Program-made: the position numbers and the translations under genes
Assembly (NCBI RefSeq): GCF_000337815.1
Contig: NZ_AOLN01000018.1
Location: forward strand, 558,001-622,000
Direction: 5' to 3'
From: Haloferax mucosum ATCC BAA-1512
GTDB lineage: Archaea > Halobacteriota > Halobacteria > Halobacteriales > Haloferacaceae
DNA: 64,000 nt
The notes under the pieces: generated by a model
What the model saw: only the letters and a program-made list of their open reading frames with translations
Database searches by the model: none
What the model was told of the DNA's origin: nothing
Shown: piece by piece, positions 16,920 through 25,361 of the stretch
How the letters are laid out: each line of letters opens with the position of its first letter
How positions within the stretch are numbered: position 1 is the stretch's first letter

Positions 16920-17465
16920 ATGCGGGGGTTCTACATCGGCCGTTTCCAGCCCTACCACAACGGTCACCACCAGATGGTCGAAGAGATTGCCGCCGAGGTT
17001 GACGAACTCGTTCTCGGTATCGGGTCCGCCGGCGACTCGCACTCGCCGCGAAACCCCTTCACCGCGGGCGAACGAATCATGATGGTCAACAAAGCCGTCT
17101 CGAATTTCGACATCACGACGTACGCGGTCCCCATCGAGGACCTCGACCGGAACTCGGTGTGGGTCAGCCACGTCCAGTCGATGTCGCCGGCGTTCGAGGT
17201 GGCGTACTCGAACAACCCGCTTGTCATCCAACTGTTTACGGAGGCGGGCGTCGAGGTTCGCCAATCGCCGATGTTCAACCGCGAGGTGCTGGAGGGAACC
17301 GAAGTCCGCCAGCGCATGATCGAAGACCGCGACTGGGAGTCGCTCGTTCCCGACGAAGTGGCCGACGTGGTCCGAGAAATCGGCGGCATCGAACGACTCC
17401 AACAGGTCACCTCGTCCGACCGCTCCGAGTGCGTCGCGGGCGACGACGACGTCAACCCCTGTTGA
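16920..17465 (+). CDS. nadM: nicotinamide-nucleotide adenylyltransferase (NadM)
   Basis: A 181-residue archaeal NMN adenylyltransferase that makes NAD+ from NMN and ATP. The nucleotidyltransferase signature GRFQPYHNGHH spans residues 7-17. GIGSAGDSHSPRNPFTAGER and the C-terminal SPMFNREVLEGTEVRQRM carry the usual substrate-binding residues. A hydrophilic tail with two Cys extends past the family core. It is the first gene of a tight operon with the SAM hydrolase (start 2 bp after its stop) and the TRIC-like channel gene. Confidence 0.95.
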   Translation: MRGFYIGRFQPYHNGHHQMVEEIAAEVDELVLGIGSAGDSHSPRNPFTAGERIMMVNKAVSNFDITTYAVPIEDLDRNSVWVSHVQSMSPAFEVAYSNNPLVIQLFTEAGVEVRQSPMFNREVLEGTEVRQRMIEDRDWESLVPDEVADVVREIGGIERLQQVTSSDRSECVAGDDDVNPC

Positions 17466-17466
17466 G

Positions 17467-18249
17467 ATGATTACGCTCGCGTCCGACTTCGGGATAGCGT
17501 ACCCCGCGGCGATGAAAGGTGTCGTTCTCTCGCGGAGCGACGCCCGTCTCGTCGATGTTGCCCACGACCTCCCGCGGCAGGACGTTCGTGCCGCGGCGTT
17601 TTGGCTCCGCGAGACGCTTCCGTACTTCCCGCCGGCGGTCCACCTCGTCGTCGTTGACCCCGGTGTCGGAACCGACCGTCGAGCAATTGCGCTCCGCGTC
17701 GGCGACCATGTCTTCGTCGGTCCCGACAACGGCGTAGTACGACCCCCGGCGCGACGGATTGCGGAGAGAACGGACGGAGACGTCCGCGTCGAAGCCTACG
17801 AGATACGCGTCTCTGACCCCGCGTCTACGACGTTCCACGGCAGAGACGTGTTTGCTCCCGCGGCGGCCGACGCTCACGAAGCGGATGTAGACGCCCTCGC
17901 CGCTCTCGACCGGTTCGAACCCGTCGGGACCGACTCCCTCGCTGACCTCGTGTTCCCGACGCCGGACGTTACCGAAGACGGAAGCCAGACGACCGGCGAG
18001 GTACTCGTCGTTGACGACTTCGGCAACTGCATCACGAACGTCCCCGGCGAGTTCGTCGAGGGCCGGGAGTCGGTCGCAGTCAACGGCGAATCCGTTCCCG
18101 TCGGACACACGTTCGAGACCGTCTCGCGCGGCGAGAGACTCGTCACCGTCGGGAGTCACGGCAACGTCGAGTGCGACGTGAACCACGGCCGCGGCGACGA
18201 GGCGTTCGGTCTCTCGCCCGGCGAGACCGTCACTCTGCATATCGACTGA
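17467..18249 (+). CDS. S-adenosylmethionine hydrolase (DUF62 family)
   Basis: A 260-residue member of the SAM hydroxide adenosyltransferase / fluorinase-chlorinase family. Archaeal members hydrolyse SAM to adenosine and methionine. Typical segments are ITLASDFG at the N-terminus, VHLVVVDPGVGTDRR, FVGPDNGVV, STTFHGRDVFAPAAA and the C-terminal VVDDFGNCITNVPG. It lacks anything that would suggest halogenation, so hydrolase is the safer name. It follows nadM by one base and overlaps the next gene, so all three are probably translated from one mRNA. The link to NAD synthesis is unexplained. Confidence 0.9.
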   Translation: MITLASDFGIAYPAAMKGVVLSRSDARLVDVAHDLPRQDVRAAAFWLRETLPYFPPAVHLVVVDPGVGTDRRAIALRVGDHVFVGPDNGVVRPPARRIAERTDGDVRVEAYEIRVSDPASTTFHGRDVFAPAAADAHEADVDALAALDRFEPVGTDSLADLVFPTPDVTEDGSQTTGEVLVVDDFGNCITNVPGEFVEGRESVAVNGESVPVGHTFETVSRGERLVTVGSHGNVECDVNHGRGDEAFGLSPGETVTLHID

Positions 18250-18869
18250 TGGTCGCCGCTGGAATCGACCCCTTTGCGGTCATGAACGTCGTGGGGTTGC
18301 TCGCGTTCGCGGTCGCCGGGTCGCTCAAGGCGGCCGACGCCGGTCTGGACGTGTTCGGCGTCTCCGTTCTCGGCATCGTGACGGCGCTCGGCGGCGGGAC
18401 GACGCGCGACCTGCTCGTCGATAAACTGCCCGCGTCGCTCGCCGGCACGTGGGACATGAGCGTCGCGCTCGTCGGCGTCGGTCTCGCCATCGTTCTCATC
18501 CGGTCGATGGCCGGCCGCGTCCGCGACCACCCGGCGTTTCTGACCTCGGACGCAATCGGGCTGTCGGCGTTCGCGGCGACCGGCGCGCTCGTCGGCGTTG
18601 ACGCTGGTGTCACGCCGTTCGGCATCGTTATCCTCGCAACCATAACCGCCGTCGGCGGTGGCTCTATCGCCGACATACTCATCGGCCGCGTGCCGGTCGT
18701 CCTCCGTGACGACTTCTATGCGACGCCGGCCGTCGTCGGCGGCATCGCGTTTCTCGTCGCCCGCGGAGTGGGTGCGCCGACCGGTGTTCCGTCGGGCCTC
18801 TGTGCGACGCTCGTGTTCGCGGTTCGGATGCTGGCGCTCAGATACGAGTGGCGACTCCCGCAGGTCTGA
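18249..18869 (+). CDS. trimeric intracellular cation channel-like protein (TRIC/UPF0126)
   Basis: A 206-residue integral membrane protein with seven predicted helices arranged as two repeated halves. Each half ends in a glycine-rich motif: VTALGGGTTRDLLVDK at about 41-56 and AVGGGSIADILIG at about 136-148. Such tandem repeats define the TRIC/YadS family of potassium-permeable channels. The ATG at 18249 shares a base with the TGA of the preceding gene, giving translational coupling. The longer upstream frame is arginine-rich and not family-like. Ion selectivity cannot be read from the sequence. Confidence 0.85.
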   Translation: MVAAGIDPFAVMNVVGLLAFAVAGSLKAADAGLDVFGVSVLGIVTALGGGTTRDLLVDKLPASLAGTWDMSVALVGVGLAIVLIRSMAGRVRDHPAFLTSDAIGLSAFAATGALVGVDAGVTPFGIVILATITAVGGGSIADILIGRVPVVLRDDFYATPAVVGGIAFLVARGVGAPTGVPSGLCATLVFAVRMLALRYEWRLPQV

Positions 18870-18893
18870 AAACCTGAAAAACGAGGTGCAGGC

Positions 18894-20468
18894 TTATTCT
18901 GCGGCGATGACGTCGTCGATGCGGACGATCATCGTCGCGGCCTCGGTCGCAGACTCGATGGCTTCGCGTTTGACGGCCGCGGGGTCGAGAACGCCGTGTT
19001 CGACTGGGTCGCCGACTTCGCCCGCGCGGCCGGTAGAGATGATACCGGCGATACCTTCGTTCTCGTAGCGAGAGCGCAGGTCAACGAGCGCGTCGATGGG
19101 GTCCAGGCCAGTGTTTTCGGCGAGGGTTCGCGGAAGGGCCTCGACCGCGTCGGCGTAGGCCTCGACGGCGAGTTGCTTGCGACCCTCGATACCGGCGGCT
19201 TCGGAGCGGATGCGGTCGGCGATGGCGATTTCGGTCGCGCCCGCGCCGGGGACGACGCCGCCTTTGTCGATAGCGGCGGCGACCACGTCCACGGCGTCTT
19301 CGATAGCGCGTTCGAGTTCGTTGACGACGTGTTCGGTGCCGCCGCGGAGGAACAGCGTCACGGCCTTGGCCGCGGCACCGCCTTCGACGAACGCGAGGTC
19401 GTCGTCGCCGAAGGTTCGGATGCTGACGGATTCGACGTGTCCGAGGTCGTCGGCTTCGATATCGGCAAGAGAGCCGAGACGCTTCGCGCCGGTCGCACGG
19501 GCCAGCGCGCGGGCGTCGGTGTTCTTGACGCTCTCGAACGCGGTGATGCCCGCGTCGGCGAGGAAGCCGGCCACGCGGTCGTCGATAGATTTCGTACAGA
19601 ACACGACATCGACGCCGGCGTCTTTGAGGGCCGTCGCGTAGCCGCGGAGTTCCTTGTCCTCGGCGTCGATAGCCGCGGTGAGTTGGTCAACCGACGTGAT
19701 GTTGTACTCGGTGTCGGTCTCGCCCTTGCGCACGTCGAGTTTCACGTCGAGGACCGCGACGGTCGCGTCATCGACGGAACGCGGCATGTTCTCGTTGACG
19801 AGTTCCTTGTCGAGAACGACGCCTTCGACGAGTTCGGTCGCCGAGGAGGATGCCCCCGTGCGGGTGAGGACGCGGACGTTGTCGCGGTCGAACACGCCGT
19901 CGCCGTCCTCGTGAACCATCCGAACCGCCTTGACGACGTGTTTTGCGAGCACATCGGCGGTCACGTCGCCCGTCCCCTTGCCAGTCATAGAAGACTCGGC
20001 GACCTTACGGAGCAGGTCGCTGTCGAGTGCCTCGTCGAGAACCATGTCGTCGATGGCGGCCTGTGCGATGCGGGCGGCCTCGGTGTACCCCTCCACGATG
20101 ACGGTCGGGTGGAGGTCGTCATCGAGGAGGTCTTCGGCGTGAGCGAGGAGCTCGCCGGTCAGGACGGCGGCGGTGGTCGTCCCGTCGCCGACTTCCTCCT
20201 CTTGGGTCTCGGCGACTTCGACGATCATCTGGGCGGCGGGGTGTTCGATGTCCATCTTTTCGAGGATGGTCGCCCCGTCGTTCGTGATGACGACCTCGCC
20301 CGAGGAATCGACGAGCATCTTGTCCATCCCGCGCGGGCCGAGTGTGGTCCGTACGGCTTCAGCGACGGCCTTCCCGGCACGGATGTTCGAGTCCTGTGCG
20401 GACCGGCCGCGGGTTCGGTTCGTTCCCTCTGCGAGGATGTATAGTGGTTGTTGCATTCGTGAAGCCAT
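18894..20468 (-). CDS. thsC: thermosome (group II chaperonin) subunit
   Basis: A 524-residue CCT-type chaperonin subunit. The equatorial ATP site is visible in [25 protein letters not shown] and [15 protein letters not shown], and again in [15 protein letters not shown]. The protein lacks the Gly-Met-rich C-terminal tail found on the main haloarchaeal subunits, ending instead IDDVIAAE. Size and tail fit the third thermosome subunit of Haloferax (Cct3/ThsC), so I use that symbol with some reserve. Start is the ATG at 20468; an ATG four codons later is possible. Confidence 0.93.
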   Translation of the reverse strand: MASRMQQPLYILAEGTNRTRGRSAQDSNIRAGKAVAEAVRTTLGPRGMDKMLVDSSGEVVITNDGATILEKMDIEHPAAQMIVEVAETQEEEVGDGTTTAAVLTGELLAHAEDLLDDDLHPTVIVEGYTEAARIAQAAIDDMVLDEALDSDLLRKVAESSMTGKGTGDVTADVLAKHVVKAVRMVHEDGDGVFDRDNVRVLTRTGASSSATELVEGVVLDKELVNENMPRSVDDATVAVLDVKLDVRKGETDTEYNITSVDQLTAAIDAEDKELRGYATALKDAGVDVVFCTKSIDDRVAGFLADAGITAFESVKNTDARALARATGAKRLGSLADIEADDLGHVESVSIRTFGDDDLAFVEGGAAAKAVTLFLRGGTEHVVNELERAIEDAVDVVAAAIDKGGVVPGAGATEIAIADRIRSEAAGIEGRKQLAVEAYADAVEALPRTLAENTGLDPIDALVDLRSRYENEGIAGIISTGRAGEVGDPVEHGVLDPAAVKREAIESATEAATMIVRIDDVIAAE

Positions 20469-20502
20469 GTTGAAACCTCAAGCGATATCAACGATTGCAG
20501 TT

Positions 20503-20512
20503 CTATAAATAG
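20503..20512 (-). promoter_or_regulatory. thermosome gene TATA box
   Basis: A perfect palindromic TATA element (CTATTTATAG on the minus strand) sits 35-44 bp upstream of the ATG at 20468. It predicts a transcript with a leader of about 10-15 bases. The rest of the 20469-20777 gap contains only AT-rich sequence on the gene side and no open frame worth calling. Confidence 0.6.
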
Positions 20513-20777
20513 TTTTCGGCGATGGTGAGACACCAAATCGCACGACAGAGCGACAGAGAGTAGCAATAAATGGAAAATTAGAAGTTATTGTATCCCCAAC
20601 AATAATGAGGCAATTAGCGTGGTTCTCGTCGCGGCGCTCGTCGACACGGTTCGGTATCGCAGAGTCCGTCGGTTGTGGGGTCGGACTGCGGGCCGACGGC
20701 ATTCGTCTGTGAGTAGTAGCATCCGTCTAGGTGGTGTTGCGACTGTTCGTGCGCGAGGGAACTGCTCCGAGACGGTG

Positions 20778-21059
20778 CTACTCGTCTATGTGGTCAACTG
20801 CGAGTGTGCCGTCGCCGAAAAGCGAGACGAGATACCCTGCATAGTGAAATCTGAGACTGTGAGACTTGTCACCGGAGGGGCTGAAAAGTGAATCGAGTGC
20901 CTCGGGGTTCACGCCCACGTCTGCCAGTGGCGGCAGGTCGAGTGGGCTGTGTTCAGTAGCCGTCGCAACGGCCGACGTGACCGCGACAGCAACCTCTTCG
21001 TATCGATCGACAGAGGTGGTGACTACGGACCCGGCACCCGTGTCGAGCTGGTCGTCCAT
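20778..21059 (-). CDS. HalOD1 output-domain protein
   Basis: A 93-residue protein matching the haloarchaeal HalOD1 output domain. It has an N-terminal SVDRYEEVAVAVTSAVATAT, the central LDLPPLADVGVNPEALDSLF and the C-terminal LRFHYAGYLVSLFGDGTLAV. The domain occurs alone or attached to response regulators and is thought to act in signalling, but its ligand is unknown. It lies downstream of a bacterio-opsin-activator-type regulator in the opposite arrangement to an operon, separated by 42 bp on the same strand, so the two may be co-transcribed. Confidence 0.85.
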   Translation of the reverse strand: MDDQLDTGAGSVVTTSVDRYEEVAVAVTSAVATATEHSPLDLPPLADVGVNPEALDSLFSPSGDKSHSLRFHYAGYLVSLFGDGTLAVDHIDE

Positions 21060-21101
21060 ACAGTTCGCAACGGCAGTGTACTATCTATGGGTGTGGGTTG
21101 A

Positions 21102-21764
21102 CTATGTAATCCGTTCATTATAGGACGACTCGTCGCGGACGCGCTCTGCGAGGGTTCGATACGCCCGGCGCAACCGGGCCGCGACAGCCTGCCGCGAGAT
21201 GTCGAGTTCGTCGCCGAGTTCGTCTAACGACGTCCGCCGGTGCTCGTCAAAATACCCTCGTTCGAGCGCGAGAAGCAACGCCTCGCGTTGGTGGCTCGTC
21301 AACTGCTCGCTCGCCGGTGTCTCGGCGCTTCCGAGCGATGAGATTCGGGCGAACTCGGTTTCGAGACCACGGTCCGTCCAGTCGCTTCTGAGGTCAGTCA
21401 GCGCGCCGTGAGACGGCACGCGAAGCCGAAGCCACCACGAATCAGCGGTTGCGAGACATTCCAGTAGGACGATGCGGGGGTCCACCAACCCCGCAAAGAG
21501 GGGACTCCGGTCGAACACCCACTCGACCGCGTAGAGAACGCCGTCGGGGACTGCCTCGATAAGCCGGAGGTCGTCGATGGACGGTACGGAATCAGCCGCT
21601 GTTTCGAACGTTCGGGCGTCTGGCCCGCGGACCCAAAGAAAAGACGCGACGGACGCAGACGTAGAAATCGATCGCTCTAGCTCGATTTCGATGTCGTACT
21701 GTTCGACGACGCGACCGAGTGGGAACCCAGACAGCGGCGTGACGACCTCGACGATGAGGCACAC
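21102..21764 (-). CDS. bacterio-opsin-activator-type HTH transcription regulator
   Basis: A 220-residue regulator with an N-terminal mixed alpha/beta domain and a C-terminal HTH-10 domain. The HTH part reads LTSHQREALLLALERGYFD, SLDELGDELDISRQAVAARL and RAYRTLAERV. This family is very common in haloarchaea and controls varied functions. I choose the GTG at 21764 (VCLIVEVVTP), because the sequence upstream to the ATG at 21860 is AT-rich, promoter-like and low in family character. The target gene is unknown. The divergent amidohydrolase and the adjacent HalOD1 gene are candidates by position. Confidence 0.85.
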   Translation of the reverse strand: MCLIVEVVTPLSGFPLGRVVEQYDIEIELERSISTSASVASFLWVRGPDARTFETAADSVPSIDDLRLIEAVPDGVLYAVEWVFDRSPLFAGLVDPRIVLLECLATADSWWLRLRVPSHGALTDLRSDWTDRGLETEFARISSLGSAETPASEQLTSHQREALLLALERGYFDEHRRTSLDELGDELDISRQAVAARLRRAYRTLAERVRDESSYNERIT

Positions 21765-21956
21765 GGAAATATGTTGGGACGGAAGGGACAAAAGAATGCG
21801 TCTCAGGGTCCGGCCGGACGCTCTTGAAGAAATGAACGTTTGGATTTGAAATGTTTCCAAACATATTATTTTATATACAATATTTGTATAAAATTTGTTT
21901 CAAAACGGCGAACGAGTCTACAACCTATTTGATGGACACTACTGAGAGACACCACA

Positions 21957-22781
21957 ATGCTGGAGTTGGAACACGGGTTCAGGGTTGTCGATGTGAACGC
22001 TCGTCTCGACCCCGACGAACAGTCGGTTGCGGCCCGCGGTCGAGACATTAGCCCGGAACGGTTAGAACGCGAACTACACCAAGCGGGCGTCGTGCGCGCG
22101 GTCGTCTCGCCGGGGGCACAGCCCGTCGAGCAGAGTTATCTGCGGCCGAACAACGCGGTTGCGCGGATGAGCGTTGACCGGCCGTTTCTCGCGTTCGCCC
22201 GCATCAACGGCCCACGTGACCCGAGCGCGAGCGCGTCCGCTCGCCTTCGAAATCTCACCACGTCGCGGGGTGACCACCACGCCGACCCGGACGACATCGA
22301 ACAGTACGCCTACGACGACCGGTTTCACGGCTTTTGTCTCGCGCCGGCGGTCGATGGACTCCCCGACGAGGAGACACTCGACATGCTGGAGAACGTGGGA
22401 CTGCCGGTGTTCGTCCACAGCGGTCAGTCGTTCGAGCCGAGCGCCGTCGCCGAGACGCTCATGGGCCGGTTCCCGGTTGTGCTGTCGAGTTTCGGCGGCT
22501 TCCCGCTCGACCGAGAGCTGATGCACGAGTCTATCGACCTGCTCGACGACCACGACAACCTCTATCTCGACACGAGTTTCGTCCGCTACCGGAGCGTCCT
22601 GGAACGGGCACTTCTCGAACATCCAGACCGCGTCCTGTTCGGCAGTGGTGCTCCGGAGACCCACCCGAACGTGGGCGTCATGGAGATACTGACGCTCGAC
22701 GTGTCCGAGGACGCGCTGGCGAAAGCGTTCTCGAAGAATGCGACGCGCGTCATCTCGGCGCTCGCGCCCGGAGAACAGTAG
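21957..22781 (+). CDS. amidohydrolase-2-type TIM-barrel protein
   Basis: A 274-residue protein resembling amidohydrolase family 2. Family-like segments are GFRVVDVNARLD at the N-terminus, LPVFVHSGQSF in the middle, SSFGGFPLDRELM, NLYLDTSFVRY and RVLFGSGAPETHPNVGVM near the C-terminus. The usual first metal motif HxH is replaced by NAR, and the Asp-Gly-Ser loop by SGAPET. Metal binding may therefore differ or be lost. An extremely AT-rich promoter stretch (about 21855-21900) separates it from the divergent regulator. Substrate unknown. Confidence 0.75.
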   Translation: MLELEHGFRVVDVNARLDPDEQSVAARGRDISPERLERELHQAGVVRAVVSPGAQPVEQSYLRPNNAVARMSVDRPFLAFARINGPRDPSASASARLRNLTTSRGDHHADPDDIEQYAYDDRFHGFCLAPAVDGLPDEETLDMLENVGLPVFVHSGQSFEPSAVAETLMGRFPVVLSSFGGFPLDRELMHESIDLLDDHDNLYLDTSFVRYRSVLERALLEHPDRVLFGSGAPETHPNVGVMEILTLDVSEDALAKAFSKNATRVISALAPGEQ

Positions 22782-22785
22782 CGCA

Positions 22786-22822
22786 AAAGACGCGTTGTAG
22801 CTACTCAAAGACGCGTTGTAGC
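22786..22822. repeat. 16-bp tandem direct repeat after the amidohydrolase stop
   Basis: AAAGACGCGTTGTAGC occurs at 22786-22801 and again at 22807-22822, 21 bp apart. The repeat lies in the short convergent gap between the amidohydrolase gene and the glycosyltransferase gene. It may reflect a replication slip or a local duplication of a 3' signal. Confidence 0.6.
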
Positions 22823-22859
22823 GCGCAGAAGGCCGGTTACCGGACCGTTCGGCGAATAC

Positions 22860-23762
22860 TCAACGCCAGTCGTATCGAGCGACTGCGCGGTCTGCACGCT
22901 TGGAACAACCGTGTGGGTTGCGCGCCCGAGACCGGTCTCGGGCGCGGGCGACCATCCCGTCCGATGTGCCGGTCGCAATACCGAGAATAACGTCGCGGCC
23001 GGTTCCGACCCAGCCGGAGGGCGTCACGTCGCCTTTGACGACGCCGAGTGCGGCGTCGAACCCGTCGGCGATAGCGTGTTTCGCCGTTCGTTTGACCGTC
23101 CCCGGTCTGACGCCGTAGTTCTTTACGAGCCGGTACGTCAAGGCTCGATACTTCCAGCCCCAGTCGCGCTCCGAGATACCGCCGTCGGCTTCGAACTCGC
23201 GTCGGACACACATCTCCGGTGCCCACGCGACAGTTCGGCCGAAGCCCGCGAGTCGGTGTGCGGCGTCGCGGGCACCGCCGGTTTCGAGGTACTCGTCGAA
23301 CCCGTCGAGCGAATCGAGCACGTCGCGTCGGAAGGCAACGTTGCTCCCGTTGAAGTAGGTCACGTCGCGCCCCGAAACCGAGTTCTGTTCGAGCGATTCG
23401 GTCGTCATCCCGTTTCGGAGCGTCTGATGGAGCGGACCGGTGACGACATCCGCCGACTCGATTTCGTCTTCGAGCGCCGACAGCCACGACGGTTCGACAG
23501 AGAGGTCGTATCTGAGAAGGGCGACTACGTCGCCGCTCGCAACCTCGATACCGGCGTTGCGAGCGACGTTGAGGTTTCGGTCGGAGAGTTCGATGAGGGC
23601 GTCAACGTCGGCTCGTTCGCGTACCATCCCGGTCGTCCCATCGGCTGACGGACCGTTGACGACGATGATTTCGGCGTCGGGGACGTGCTCGGCCAGCGCG
23701 TCGAGGCTGGTTGCGAGCTGGTCCCGACCGTTGAGGGTCGGGAGCACTACCGAGAGGTCCAT
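22860..23762 (-). CDS. family 2 glycosyltransferase
   Basis: A 300-residue GT-A fold protein. The N-terminus DLSVVLPTLNGRDQLATS, VVNGPSADGTTGM and RNLNVARNAGIEVASGDVV are typical GT2 nucleotide-sugar binding parts. The usual DxD is replaced by RYDLSVEPSW, with a single Asp. YFNGSNVAFRRDVLDSLDGF and the ARDAAHRLAGFG region correspond to the acceptor side. I start at the ATG at 23762 because the upstream ATG at 23786 adds no family sequence. A methyltransferase gene lies 70 bp upstream on the same strand. Sugar and acceptor are unknown, possibly glycoprotein or glycolipid. Confidence 0.88.
   Translation of the reverse strand: MDLSVVLPTLNGRDQLATSLDALAEHVPDAEIIVVNGPSADGTTGMVRERADVDALIELSDRNLNVARNAGIEVASGDVVALLRYDLSVEPSWLSALEDEIESADVVTGPLHQTLRNGMTTESLEQNSVSGRDVTYFNGSNVAFRRDVLDSLDGFDEYLETGGARDAAHRLAGFGRTVAWAPEMCVRREFEADGGISERDWGWKYRALTYRLVKNYGVRPGTVKRTAKHAIADGFDAALGVVKGDVTPSGWVGTGRDVILGIATGTSDGMVARARDRSRARNPHGCSKRADRAVARYDWR
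22920..22943. repeat. 24-bp perfect palindrome inside the glycosyltransferase gene
   Basis: The halves are GCGCCCGAGACC and its exact complement GGTCTCGGGCGC with no spacer. It encodes the Ala-Arg-Asp-Arg-Ser-Arg-Ala-Arg stretch near the C-terminus of the glycosyltransferase. A perfect palindrome of this length without a loop is unusual in coding sequence. It could form a cruciform or act as a protein-binding site, or it may have arisen from an inverted duplication. Confidence 0.7.
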
Positions 23763-23832
23763 ACGGGACACTTGCGATGGATGCACTTAAATATGAATCG
23801 AGGACCCTGAGAAAATCACCCGTGAGACGGCT

Positions 23833-24600
23833 TCACTCGGCGTCGCTCGCCCGAGTCGCCGCACGAGATGACTCGTCGGTGTCGGTGGTAACGCGTGCGT
23901 TCCAATACGACACCGAAGCGAAATCGTCGCCGAGCGGCGTTCCGCCGACCGCAAGGTCGAGCGAGCGGAAGGGCTGTGCGATTCCGTTCGGAATCTTCCG
24001 GTAGAAACCGAACGGGATGACGAAGTCGTGTTTCGCGTCCGCGAGTGCGAGACCTGCGTCGGCGAGCAGACGATTGACGCCGTCGTTCGAGTAGAGTCGG
24101 GACCCCATCGGGAGGAGCCAGTTGTAGGTGACCCGGAAGCTCTTGTCGTTGAACGTATCGAAAAAGACCTGCTCTTTCGAAACGCGTGCCATCTCAGCTA
24201 AGAACTTCGCCGGGGTGTCCGCAAGGTGGAAAAACCGCATTGCGAACACCGCGTCGAAGTGGTTGTCGGGGAAGGGAAGTCGTGCCGCGTCGCCGCGAAG
24301 GAACTCGATACGGTCGGCAACGCCTGCGCTACGAGCCTTCTCCCGCCCTTGTACCATCATCGCCCGTGAGATGTCCAGTCCAACGACGTTCGCTCCCTCC
24401 TGAGCGAGCATCACGGTGAATCGACCGGTTCCGCAGGCGATTTCGAGGATATTCTTGTCCTCAACGGGACCGAGCGCCGCGAGGACAGCCTCTTTCTCTC
24501 GCCGGTCGATGAGCCGACCGCCCTTGGAGAACCGCTTCGAGTCGTACTCCTGGGCGACCTCGTCGGCCTGGTACCACTCCTTTCCTTTCACGCTACGCAT
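23833..24600 (-). CDS. class I SAM-dependent methyltransferase
   Basis: A 255-residue enzyme of the Methyltransf_11/25 type. Motif I is ILEIACGTGRFTVML, followed by VVGLDISRAMM, FLRGDAARLPFPDNHFDAVF (motifs II/III) and FFHLADTPAKFLAEM. The start is ATG at 24600 (MRSVKGKEWYQAD), where the family sequence begins. The longer frame from 24693 overlaps the divergent gene's promoter. The C-terminus (NGIAQPFRSLDLAV) is hydrophobic and may contact lipid or quinone. It may methylate the product of the adjacent glycosyltransferase or a small lipid-like molecule, but nothing fixes the substrate. Confidence 0.85.
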   Translation of the reverse strand: MRSVKGKEWYQADEVAQEYDSKRFSKGGRLIDRREKEAVLAALGPVEDKNILEIACGTGRFTVMLAQEGANVVGLDISRAMMVQGREKARSAGVADRIEFLRGDAARLPFPDNHFDAVFAMRFFHLADTPAKFLAEMARVSKEQVFFDTFNDKSFRVTYNWLLPMGSRLYSNDGVNRLLADAGLALADAKHDFVIPFGFYRKIPNGIAQPFRSLDLAVGGTPLGDDFASVSYWNARVTTDTDESSRAATRASDAE

Positions 24601-24686
24601 ACTCGCAGGGGGGACGGTAAAACGGTACTGGATACGCCGTGCGGGAGGGGGATACGTTTTCCTCGCCCGAGCGCCAAGCGTGTCAT

Positions 24687-24848
24687 ATGCCAACGTGTCA
24701 AAATTGTGGGTCAGAGTACGAGGCGAGCGAGCTGACGCGCCACGTTGTCGAGGAGTGGCTCATCGTCCACTGCCCCGACTGTCACGCGCCGATGGGGCGA
24801 TATCGCTCCAGCCAACCCGCCGTCGATACGATGCAAGAGTCGGAATGA
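24687..24848 (+). CDS. small zinc-ribbon protein
   Basis: A 53-residue protein, MPTCQNCGSEYEASELTRH…, with two zinc knuckles (CQNC at 4-7 and CPDC at 29-32). A hydrophilic tail ends in DTMQESE. An in-frame upstream ATG (24639) reads through the promoter region of the divergent methyltransferase gene and is less likely. Many haloarchaeal genomes carry such one-domain zinc proteins, mostly of unknown role. It lies 121 bp ahead of a winged-helix regulator on the same strand. Confidence 0.75.
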   Translation: MPTCQNCGSEYEASELTRHVVEEWLIVHCPDCHAPMGRYRSSQPAVDTMQESE

Positions 24849-24969
24849 ACGGCGTGCAGTCGGGCGGTCTTCGTGCCACGCGAGTGTATTTATATGTATA
24901 TAAGGTGTCTGGATTGTTTTGTCACACTTCAGGCTAACTCTTAACACATAGTAACCGACTGTCATGGGT

Positions 24970-25242
24970 ATGAGCACCACTACTGCAGAGCCAGATACTG
25001 AAAACTTGCTCTCGGAAGCCGAGTTCCGTGAGCGCCTCCGCGAACTCCCCCCGAGTGCGAAGCTCGTCGCAAAAGTTCTCGAAAGCGATGCACCGCTTTC
25101 GCAGGGGCAACTCGCCGAGGAGTCGCTGTTGCCGGACCGCACCGTCCGCTACGCGCTCAACCGTCTCGAAGAGTCCGACCTCGTCGGCTCGCGGTACTCC
25201 TTCAAGGACGCGCGCAAGCAGGTGTACTTCCTCAACACCTAA
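24970..25242 (+). CDS. winged-helix (MarR/TrmB-like) DNA-binding protein
   Basis: A 90-residue protein consisting of a disordered N-terminus and one winged helix. It reads SAKLVAKVLESDAPLSQGQLAEE, LLPDRTVRYALNRLEESDLV and the wing SRYSFKDARKQVYFL. The family is widespread in haloarchaea. An AT-rich promoter (around 24889-24902, TATTTATATGTATA) precedes it. Start is ATG at 24970, though an ATG two codons upstream (24964) is also available. It probably acts as a dimeric regulator, with unknown targets. Confidence 0.85.
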   Translation: MSTTTAEPDTENLLSEAEFRERLRELPPSAKLVAKVLESDAPLSQGQLAEESLLPDRTVRYALNRLEESDLVGSRYSFKDARKQVYFLNT

Positions 25243-25361
25243 CCGCGCGGAAGCGCCGAGATGAACGCGCCGACGACCAATCGCCCGCGGGGGCGTACCC
25301 CGCAGACCAAGCCACCACTTCTGCCGAACCCGATAAACCAGTAGCGAGCGTAGCCGTCGGT

